Assembly (NCBI GenBank): GCA_965116465.1
Contig: OZ220687.1
Coordinates: 930,001-994,000 of the forward strand
DNA length: 64,000 nucleotides
Direction of reading: 5' to 3'
From: VXNF01 sp965116465
GTDB lineage: Bacteria; Actinomycetota; Acidimicrobiia; Acidimicrobiales; CATQHL01
Notes under the pieces: model-generated
The model's database searches: none
What the model saw: only the letters and a program-made list of their open reading frames with translations
What the model was told of the DNA's origin: nothing
Position numbers and translations under genes: made by a program
Shown here: piece by piece, positions 25,379 through 33,600 of the stretch
How the letters are laid out: each line of letters starts with the position of its first letter
Numbering within the stretch: the first letter of the stretch is position 1

Positions 25379-26595
25379 GCGGCGAGGAAGGCGGCCGCCT
25401 CGGCGAAGGGCTGCAAGGGCAGGCGCAGCAGGCAGGCGCCGACCTGGCCCCGCCCGGGCTCGCGGTGCGCCAGGCCGGCGTTGGCGAGAGGCGCGATGCC
25501 GGTGGCGGCCACCCTGTGCACATCGATACCGATCGGCGTGCCGCGGAAGCCCTCGGAGGGGATGAGGAACCGCGAGCTGGTGCCGCGGCAGATTCCGCGC
25601 AGCTCCTCCACGGTGTCCGAGGAGGTCAGCGGATCGCCGCCGACGAAGGAGACGATGGCGGGCGACGCCGAGAGCGCGAAGGCGCCCAGGCCGACGGTCT
25701 CGGCGATGAAGGAGTCGCCCAGCACCGGCGAGGCGTCGGCGGGCGTGTAGCCCTCGAAGAGCTTGGGTTCGCCGATGACGGAGTCGGTCAGGAACCAGCG
25801 GTCGCCCGCGCCGCTGACCCTGATCCCGAGGCTCACGCCGTTGGAGGACATCGCCGTCACGACGCCCGGGTCGCCGCTACGGTGGACCACGTCGCTGACG
25901 GCTTTCCCCGCGGCGATGGAGAAGGCCAGGAAGAAGTGCGGGTTGGCGGCGATGTAGGACAGGACGCGCACGGCGTCCTGCCGGTCGGCCGCGGCGACGA
26001 TCGCCGGCGCCAGGCGGGCGAGCACGGCGGCGCTGGAGGCCACGTTCCGGTTGTGGCACTCGTCGCCCCGGCGCAGTCCCTCCGACCACAGATCGGCCAT
26101 GTCGAGCCCTTCGACGGCCCCGAGCGCCGCGTCCAGCACGGGACCCGCCACCGCGCCCATCCAGCGGAGCCGATCCAGGGTCTGTGGATCGTAGGACCCG
26201 AAACGCAGTGCCCGGCCGAGACCCTCGTTCAGCGGCGAGAATGCCCGGGAGCCCTCGCCGGTCTCCATGACGACGACGGGAATGGACGGCGTGACGACTC
26301 CGGCCATGGCCCCGACGGCGCCGTTGTCGTGGCAGGAAGCCAGCTCCAGATCGCCCTGATCCAGGATCCGCGCGGCCGTCTCGGGGGAGTCGGCCTCACC
26401 TTCGAGCATCAGTGCCCCGATGAGGGCGCCGCGCAACGGGCCGACGATGCCCGCGCCCCCGAGCGGTGGTCCGGCGTGCAGGTACCGGCGCTCGCCGACC
26501 GCGCCGGTGACCTCGCCGGCCGGGCGGACGCCCGTCGCGGTGACACGCGTCGCGTCGAGCGCCTCGAGCGCGGCGCCGGCGGCGGTTCCGGTCAT
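25375..26595 (-). CDS. DUF1116 family protein (AllG/YlbE-like)
   Basis: 406-residue protein of the DUF1116 group. Recognisable segments: ELASCHDNGAVGAMAGVVTPSIPVVVMET, ECHNRNVASSAAVLARLAPAIV, AANPHFFLAFSIAAGKAVSD and TAMSSNGVSLGIRVSG. In E. coli the homologue YlbE (AllG) works with FdrA (AllF) and YlbF (AllH) in oxamate carbamoyl transfer at the end of allantoin breakdown; no FdrA partner is seen here. Start ATG at 26595, just 10 bp from the stop of the molybdenum subunit gene upstream, so the two are probably co-transcribed. Confidence 0.78.
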   Translation of the reverse strand: MTGTAAGAALEALDATRVTATGVRPAGEVTGAVGERRYLHAGPPLGGAGIVGPLRGALIGALMLEGEADSPETAARILDQGDLELASCHDNGAVGAMAGVVTPSIPVVVMETGEGSRAFSPLNEGLGRALRFGSYDPQTLDRLRWMGAVAGPVLDAALGAVEGLDMADLWSEGLRRGDECHNRNVASSAAVLARLAPAIVAAADRQDAVRVLSYIAANPHFFLAFSIAAGKAVSDVVHRSGDPGVVTAMSSNGVSLGIRVSGAGDRWFLTDSVIGEPKLFEGYTPADASPVLGDSFIAETVGLGAFALSASPAIVSFVGGDPLTSSDTVEELRGICRGTSSRFLIPSEGFRGTPIGIDVHRVAATGIAPLANAGLAHREPGRGQVGACLLRLPLQPFAEAAAFLAA

Positions 26596-26605
26596 GGCCG
26601 TCCAG

Positions 26606-28993
26606 TCACGAACGAGCCGGCCTCTTCGACTCCTCGATCAACTCCACCAGCCGCTCGGGGCTGAGCGGCGTCTCGGTGATCTCGACACCGGTGGCGTCCG
26701 ACACGGCGCCGACGATGGTCGCCGCCACGACGATGCAGCCGGCCTCACCCACTCCCTTGACACCGAGCGGGTTGAGCGGCGAGAGGGTCTCGAGGTGCTC
26801 CACGCCCAGACTCGGCACTTCGGCGGCCGAGGGGATCAGGAAATCGGCGAACCCGGCGTTGCGCAGCTGCCCCTCGCTGTCGTAGTGCATCCTCTCGTAC
26901 AGGGTCCCGCCGATGCCCTGGACGACCGCGCCGTGCACCTGGCCCTCCACGACCGCGGGATTGATCATCCTGCCGCAATCGTGCACGGCCACGTAGCGCA
27001 GGAGCCGGACCTCGCCCGTCTCGACGTCGACCTCCACGACGGCGGCGTGCGCGCCGCTGGCGAAGGTGGCGTGCCGCGGGCTGTTGTAGGCGGTCGCCTC
27101 CAGGCCGGGGGCGACCTCGGAGACCGGTGGCGCCTCCGCCTCGCCGCCGTCGCCGATGAACTGGGTGGCGGCCAGCGCCTCCTTACTGAAGGCGTAGCGG
27201 AGCGGGTTGGCAAGGACGGCGATCTGGCGCAGCGGGACGCGGACGTCGGGCGAGCCCCGCACCGACACGTGGCCGTCGGAGAAGACGATGTCGGCCTCGT
27301 TGGCCTCGAGGATGCGGGCGGCGATCTGGGCGGCCTTGTCCCGCACGAGTTCCGCCGCCTCGGCCACGGCGTTGGAGGCCACCACGCCGATCCGGCTGGC
27401 GAAGGTTCCGGTCGCCCATTTGAACTGGCGCGTGTCGCCGGTGCGCACGACGACGTCGTCGAAGGGAACCTGCAGGACCTCCGCCGCCACCTGGGCCAGG
27501 ATCGTGGCGTGCGCCTGTCCCTGGGTGGAGACTCCCGTCGTGACGAACACCTTGCCCGTGGGCTCCACGTGGACGCGGGCCCCCTCGTAGGGGCCGCTGC
27601 CGGTGCCCTCCACGTAGCAGCCCAGCCCGATGCCGATCCGCCACCCCTCGGCGCGGGCGGCGGCCTGCTCGGCGGCGAACCCCTCGTAGCCGATCGCCTC
27701 CAGCAGCATGTCGAGGCCCGCGGGATAGTCGCCGCTGTCATAGGTGGTGGTCAGGCCGTCCTCGTCCATCAGCCCGACGACGTAGGGGAACTCGTCGGGC
27801 TGGATGAAGTTCCGCCGGCGGACCTCGGCCCGGTCGATCCCCAGCTCCCGGGCGATGAGGTCCACCACCCGCTCCATGACGAAACCCCCCTGCGGCATGC
27901 CGGCACCGCGGTAGGGCGTGACCGGCACCGTGTTGGTGTACACCACGTGCATCTCGCTGCCGTAGTTGGGCAGCTTGTACGGGCCGGGCAGGCGGGAGGC
28001 CGTCACGATCGGGATGATGATCCCGTAGGGGCAGTAGGCGCCCGCATCGTGGATGAACTCGTCGTGCAGGGCGAGGATGCGGCCGTCGTCGTCGAACCCC
28101 ACCCGAACCTCGTGCCACTGGGCCCGCTCGTGGTTGGAGGCCACGAAATGCTCGCTGCGCTCCTCGATGAACTTGACGGGGACGCCGAGCCGGCGCGCCG
28201 CCCAGGGGACCAGGATCTCCTCGGGGTAGAAGACGGGCAGCTTCACGCCGAAGCCGCCTCCCACGTCGGGAGCCACCACGTCCACCTCGTGCTCGGCCAG
28301 ATTCAGGTACGTGGACAGCCCCGCCCGGACGGTGCTCGGAGCCTGGGACGTGTCATAGACCAGCAGATGCCCGAACTCGTCGGGGATCGCCACCACGCCC
28401 CGGCATTCCATGGGTGCCGCCGCGCTGCGCTCCACCCAGAACCGCTGTACGAGGGTCCGGGGCGCGGCGGACAGGGCCGCCTCCACGTCGCCGTGCTCCT
28501 GGGTGAAGTGCGCCGCCCTGTTGTCGCTCATGTCGGCGTGCACGACGTGCGGGCCCTCGAAGGCCGCCAGCGGGCCGACGACCGCCGGGAGCGGGTCGTA
28601 GCTCACCTCCACCGACTCGGCGGCATCCTCCGCCGCCGAGCGGCTCGTGGCCACGACCATGGCAACCGCCTCGCCCACGAAGTGCACGTACTCCGCCGCC
28701 AGCGCCAGCTGCGTCCGCGGCTCGGTGAGGTTGGGATTGGGGATCAGCAGGGGCAGCGCCTGGCGGCCGAGTTCGCCCAGGTCGGCGGCCGTGAAGACGG
28801 CCACGACATCGGGCCGCGCCACCGCGGCGGCGGTCTCGACCCCCAGGATGCGCCCATTGGCGCAGGTCGAGCGGACCATGGCCACGTGCAGGCAGCCGGC
28901 CGGCTGGATGTCATCGATGAACGTGCCGTGACCGGTCAGGATCCGTGGGTCCTCCGACCGGGGAACGCGCTCGCCGATCAACCGCGTGGTCAC
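26606..28993 (-). CDS. Xanthine dehydrogenase-family molybdopterin-binding subunit
   Basis: 795-residue molybdenum large subunit (CoxL/XdhA/aldehyde oxidase family) that hydroxylates heterocycles or aldehydes with water. Cofactor and active-site segments: N-terminal EDPRILTGHGTFIDD, Moco-binding DVGGGFGVK, PYRGAGMPQ (the AYRGAG type, not the CO dehydrogenase loop with its active-site Cys), and GVGEAG with the catalytic Glu near the C-terminus. The usual FAD and 2Fe-2S subunits are absent from both sides. GTG start at 28993 with AAGGGGG upstream. It lies just upstream of DUF1116, and purine or other N-heterocycle oxidation is plausible. Confidence 0.9.
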   Translation of the reverse strand: MTTRLIGERVPRSEDPRILTGHGTFIDDIQPAGCLHVAMVRSTCANGRILGVETAAAVARPDVVAVFTAADLGELGRQALPLLIPNPNLTEPRTQLALAAEYVHFVGEAVAMVVATSRSAAEDAAESVEVSYDPLPAVVGPLAAFEGPHVVHADMSDNRAAHFTQEHGDVEAALSAAPRTLVQRFWVERSAAAPMECRGVVAIPDEFGHLLVYDTSQAPSTVRAGLSTYLNLAEHEVDVVAPDVGGGFGVKLPVFYPEEILVPWAARRLGVPVKFIEERSEHFVASNHERAQWHEVRVGFDDDGRILALHDEFIHDAGAYCPYGIIIPIVTASRLPGPYKLPNYGSEMHVVYTNTVPVTPYRGAGMPQGGFVMERVVDLIARELGIDRAEVRRRNFIQPDEFPYVVGLMDEDGLTTTYDSGDYPAGLDMLLEAIGYEGFAAEQAAARAEGWRIGIGLGCYVEGTGSGPYEGARVHVEPTGKVFVTTGVSTQGQAHATILAQVAAEVLQVPFDDVVVRTGDTRQFKWATGTFASRIGVVASNAVAEAAELVRDKAAQIAARILEANEADIVFSDGHVSVRGSPDVRVPLRQIAVLANPLRYAFSKEALAATQFIGDGGEAEAPPVSEVAPGLEATAYNSPRHATFASGAHAAVVEVDVETGEVRLLRYVAVHDCGRMINPAVVEGQVHGAVVQGIGGTLYERMHYDSEGQLRNAGFADFLIPSAAEVPSLGVEHLETLSPLNPLGVKGVGEAGCIVVAATIVGAVSDATGVEITETPLSPERLVELIEESKRPARS

Positions 28994-29005
28994 CGATGCC
29001 CCCTT

Positions 29006-29037
29006 CAGTTCTCCCTACCCGCAGTTCTCCCTACCCG
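29006..29037 (-). repeat. Perfect 16-bp tandem duplication upstream of the molybdenum subunit gene
   Basis: CAGTTCTCCCTACCCG occurs twice head to tail (29006-29021, 29022-29037), 13-44 nt before the start codon. On the sense strand each unit reads GGGTAGGGAGAACTG and so contains both a TAGGGA box and a GGGAGAA purine run; the duplication may affect initiation. Confidence 0.65.
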
Positions 29038-29118
29038 GCGCTCTCGCCGCTACCGCTGCTCAGCCGCGAAGCCGTCGCACTCCGAGGGGTGCGCCGCCTC
29101 CCGGATCCGGCCGGGGCG

Positions 29119-29319
29119 TCAGTTGACGGAAACCCCCTCGCTGCCGTCCGACAGGAGCAGCCGCAGGTCCAGCAGGAGGTTCGTGAACTCGGTGCGCGAC
29201 ACCAGCTCGCGCATGCCGATCTCGCCCAGCTTGCCGTCGATGAGGGCCAGGGCCTGGGCGGTGTTGGTGGAATCATCGGGGGTGGGAGCCTTGGCGGTGG
29301 GGGCTGCGGCTTTCGGCAT
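29119..29319 (-). CDS. Small hypothetical protein
   Basis: 66 residues beginning MPKAAAPTAKAP. A Pro/Ala-rich unstructured N-terminus of about 20 residues is followed by two predicted amphipathic helices (TAQALALIDGKLGEIG, TEFTNLLLDLRLLLSDG). Start chosen at ATG 29319 with GAGAGGA upstream; the frame extends to 29451 but that part overlaps the opposite gene's ribosome-binding site. It is divergent from the methyltransferase-glycosylase gene, with 130 bp between starts, and precedes the molybdenum subunit by 125 bp. I do not recognise the family. Confidence 0.5.
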   Translation of the reverse strand: MPKAAAPTAKAPTPDDSTNTAQALALIDGKLGEIGMRELVSRTEFTNLLLDLRLLLSDGSEGVSVN

Positions 29320-29449
29320 GGTCCCATCCTCTCGTCTCGCACCGGCGACGTTCTGCTCGCCGTCCTGCGCGTGTCCCGCCACAGGCCGGCGACCATCCGG
29401 TTCCCCGGTTGTCCATCTCTGATGCCACAGTATCGGAAGGAGGTGGGAC

Positions 29450-30580
29450 ATGGGGACCGAACCGAGCGTTGCCGTCTATGAGTCCTGCGCACAGGAGTGG
29501 ATGAATCGCCGCACGCGCATGTACGGCGACCGGCTGGCGCGCTTCGCCGCCCGGCTGGCGTCGAACGCCGCCGCCGGGCCGGCGAGCGACGCGCCACAGA
29601 GCCACGCACCGGGGAGCCACGCAACGGGAATCGACGACCCGGGGAGCGACAAGCCGGTCGCCGACCTCGGCTGCGGGCCGGGCTGGCACGTGGCCGGCCT
29701 GCCGGCACCGGTGCTGGCGCTGGATGCCAGCCGGGCGATGCTGGCGCAGGTGACCGGCGCGCTGCGGCTGGCCGCCGACCTGCGGGCCCTGCCGCTGCGG
29801 GATCGCTGCCTGCGGGGCGCCTGGGCCTCCCGCTCCTACATCCACCTGGCCCGGTCCGAGGTGCCCCTGGCACTGGCCGACCTGCACCGCGCCCTGTTGC
29901 CGGGTTCCGCCGTTGAGCTTCATCTCTTCGCCGGCGACGCCGAATGGGACGAGCGGGCCGACGACGACTTCCCGGGGCGGCGCTTCTCGCGCTGGCCCGA
30001 GGCGTGGTTGCGGGACGTGCTGGTGGGCGCCGGGTTCGCCGTCGAGGGCATCGAGCAGCGCAAGAGGGTGCTGCTGGTGGTCGCCCGGCGGCTTCACACG
30101 CTTGCCGACACCGTGGCGCCGGGCATGCGCCTGCTGGTCTGCGGGCTGAACCCCAGCCTGTACGCGGCGGACGTGGGGGTGGGGTTCGCCCGGGGCTCCA
30201 ACCGGTTCTGGCCCGCGGCCCTTGCCGCCGGGCTGGTGAGCCGCGCCCGCGACCCGCGTCATGCCCTCGTGGCCCACGACGTCGGCATGACCGATCTGGT
30301 CAAGCGAGCGACCCGCCAGGCCGCTGAGCTGACTGCCGCCGAGTACGCCGCGGGCCTCGAGCGCCTCGAACGCCTCGCCGAACGCCTCGAGCCTGGAGTC
30401 GTCTGCTTCGTGGGCCTGGCCGGCTGGCGTGCCGCCATCGACCGCCGCGCCGCCCCCGGCCCCCAGTCCCGCCGCATCGGCGGCCGCCCCGTCTACGTCA
30501 TGCCCTCCACCAGCGGCCTCAACGCCCGCACCTCCCTGGACGCACTCACCGCCCACCTCCGAGCCGCCGCCGCCCTGTAG
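29450..30580 (+). CDS. Fusion of class I SAM methyltransferase and Mug-type DNA glycosylase
   Basis: 376 residues with two domains. N-terminal (about 1-215): methyltransferase fold with motif I VADLGCGPGWH at about 69-79 and a DASRAMLAQV acidic loop. C-terminal (about 225-376): G/U(T) mismatch-specific uracil-DNA glycosylase of the Mug family, with LVCGLNPSLYAADVGVGFA, the SNRFWPAALAAG helix and MPSTSGLNAR as the second active-site motif. A short SHAPGSHATG repeat-like insert lies before motif I. A strong AGGAGGTGGGAC site precedes the ATG, so this is one continuous protein with no frameshift. The methylation target is unknown; a link to base repair is suggested by the fusion. Confidence 0.86.
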   Translation: MGTEPSVAVYESCAQEWMNRRTRMYGDRLARFAARLASNAAAGPASDAPQSHAPGSHATGIDDPGSDKPVADLGCGPGWHVAGLPAPVLALDASRAMLAQVTGALRLAADLRALPLRDRCLRGAWASRSYIHLARSEVPLALADLHRALLPGSAVELHLFAGDAEWDERADDDFPGRRFSRWPEAWLRDVLVGAGFAVEGIEQRKRVLLVVARRLHTLADTVAPGMRLLVCGLNPSLYAADVGVGFARGSNRFWPAALAAGLVSRARDPRHALVAHDVGMTDLVKRATRQAAELTAAEYAAGLERLERLAERLEPGVVCFVGLAGWRAAIDRRAAPGPQSRRIGGRPVYVMPSTSGLNARTSLDALTAHLRAAAAL

Positions 30581-30616
30581 CGGCCGCGGGGCGTGCGGCG
30601 GAGACTCCCGGACCGC

Positions 30617-33600
30617 TCAGCGGCTTTCCTGGATGATCACCCTGTCGCTGGCGGAGCGGCCGAAGACCTCCGGCGCGTAGATCTCCTCGGCTCGGGCGGG
30701 GGGCACGACGAAGCTGCCCGGGGTGGTGGCGCGGGCGACGTAGCTGTACTCGTGGGTTCCCGCCCAGAGATAGGTCGCGAAGGCCTCGGCGCGGTCGTCG
30801 CGCAGGTTCTGGTGCCGGTACCAGGTCCACCACCACCAGCCGCTGTCGTCGCGGACGTCGACGTCGCCGGTCACCGCCAGCGACGGGTTGAGCGGCTCGA
30901 AGCCGGCGGGCAGCGGGTCGATCAGCGCCATGTTGGTGCGCCGGCTGTCGTTGACCATGGTCACGTTGACCCGCACCTCGGCGCCGGCCCGCACCTGCCA
31001 GACGCCGTCGTCGTCGAGCCACACGTCGGCGGGGTCGCCGACCGCCTCGTAGCTGCGCTGCACCACGAAGCCGCGGTCCAGCGGCTCCAGATCCAGGTCG
31101 TCGGGTGCGTAACGCAAACCGAGGCGGTAGTAGAGGCGGCCTTCGCCGTCCTTCTGGACGATGAGATCGGAGTCGCCGGCAGCCAGCAGCTCGGCCATCG
31201 GTATCAGCGTGGAGCCCCGATCGGTGCTGCGCCCGGCGTAGGTGTGCTCCGCCGCGTACAGGTCACCGAGCCAGACCCGGGCGACGAAGTTCGGATCGGT
31301 CGCCTCGAACGTGTCGAAGTAGCGCTCGAGGGCCAGCAGGATGAACGTGTTCTCCTGGATGTTGTTCCAGCGTCCCCGGACCCGGTGGGCCAGCAGGCCG
31401 GTCACAACCTTGGGGATGAGATCCGACGTGGGCGCCATCGTGATGAGGGCGTCGAGGATGATGCCGTCGGTGCGGCGGTTGGAATGCAGCAGCAGGTAGG
31501 CGTCCTCGCCGTAGGCCGTGGCGAACGTGGCCGCCCCGGCGGTCTCGACGGCCCGGTTGTTCACGAGGCGGTCGATCTCGGCTTCGATGCCGCCGTCGTC
31601 GACCACCGGCCAGAGCCAGGCCAGGGCCTCCAACGGCAGAGCCTCACCCCGGCGGGCCCACAGGGCGCGAGCATCGGCGGCCGCGTTCTGGCCGTCCAGC
31701 GTGCGAACATGCAGCGCGTAGGCCGTCAGCATGTCCTTGCTGCGCTGGCTGTACCAGGGCGGGATCCGGCGTTCGATGCTCCGCAGGTACCGGCGCCCGT
31801 CCTCCATGACGCCGGACCGAACCTCGAAGCCGCCGTTCTTGGCAATGACGAGCGCATGCATCGCCTGGATCGACGTGTACGGGTGGGAACGCCCGTCGCG
31901 CCTCCACCACCCGAAGCCGCCGTCGTGGTTCTGGAGAGCCGACAGTGCAGCGATGTCGTGGCGGACGGCGGCGTCGAGTTGCTCGGGGCTGGGAAGACCT
32001 TCGGCGTCGAAGGCCGCCAGCACGTCCCGCAGCGCGGATATGGCCATGATGCGTCCGGCATAGCCGTCGCAACTCCGGTACCTGTAGCCGGCGATGTACA
32101 ACACGGCGTCGGTCAGAGCCTGCAGCGCGGTCGAGGAGGTGTTGATCTCGAGGCCGCCGAACTGCGGGATCACGTCCTCGGGAGCGACCACCGGCTGGAA
32201 GACCGCGCCCTCGTCGACCACGCCATAGGTGGCGAAGGCCTCGCTGGTCGCCGGGGTGTACACGGGCAGGGACACAACCTGGGCGTCCGCGTGGGCGGTC
32301 GAGATCGCGGTGGCGCGGAAGCGGGCCACCCCCGGTGCGTTCGTGCGCGCCCGGAACCCCACCGCGACCCGATCGTTGGCCGGAACCACGACCCGCCGTC
32401 CCGCCGACCCGACGAGTTCGAGGTTGGAGGTCTGCAGCACGACATCGACCTCCATGGCGACCTCGGTCTGGTTCTGGACCACGATCGGCAACTCGAACTC
32501 GTCGCCGTAGTTCAGGAACCGAGGTGCCGACGGCCGGACCTGCAGCGGCAGCCGCGCCGTGATGGCCGACTCGGCGGTGCCGAAACGATGGGCGCCGTCG
32601 ACCGCGACGGCCATGACCCGGTAGCGGGTGAGATTGTCGGGCAACTCGAACCGGACAGTGACCCGGCCACTGGCGTCGGTCACCGCGTCCGGGCCGAACA
32701 GCGCCAGGGGGTCGAGGTTCTGGCGGACCGTGATCCGGGATCCGTCCGAGTCGGAGTCGGCCAAGTTGTCCCCCGACGGTTCGCCGGCCATGTCATCGCT
32801 CGCCATTGCCGCGGATTCCGCGGCTTCTGCGAATCTCCGCTCGTCCTCCCTGATCTGGCCGGACAGCCAGTGCGGATCCTCGAGCAGGATCGTGCGCCTG
32901 CTCCGTGCCGCCTCCAGGTAGGCGGTCCGGGCACGGTAGAAGACGTCGATGGGATCCATCAGTTCGTAGCCGGACACCGCCAGCACCGCCTCGTCGACCG
33001 CGATGAGGAGGACGCCGGCCCCTTCGACGGGCTCCCCGCCGGCATCGGTGACCTCGACCGCGATGCTCGTGACGGCGCCCGGACTCAGCACCGCCGACGC
33101 GGGTGTCGCCGTGACACCGAGAGTCCGCCGCACGGGTGGGACCCGCAGCCGGATCTGCCCCGAGGCGTGGGCGGGACGAGGCGGAACGCCGGCGACGCCG
33201 GTGCCGTCATCGGCGGTCCTGGCCGTCACCGAGACGAGATCCACCCGCAGTCTCAACTCGGGAACGTGATCGTCGCTGATCGGCACCTCGAGGACCGCGC
33301 TGTGGCCGGTGACCTCGAAGGTGCGGGTTTCGATGATCCGGTCGTGGGCGACCGTCAGGAGGCCGGTGGCGGTGGCGAAGGGAGAGCCGACGAGGATCTC
33401 CGCGGTGTCCCCGCCGGCGTAGGTCTCGGCGTCGGGAACGAGCTCGACGGCCTCGAGTTCGACGTTGCGGCTCCGCACGGCGGCCTTCACACCGGAGACC
33501 CAGCGGGTGATCTCCGAGCGGCTGATCCGCCCCGAGTCATCGCCGACCCGGGCCGCGATGCGGTAGCGGCCGCCCTTGGCGGCTGCGAACTCGCAGGTGA

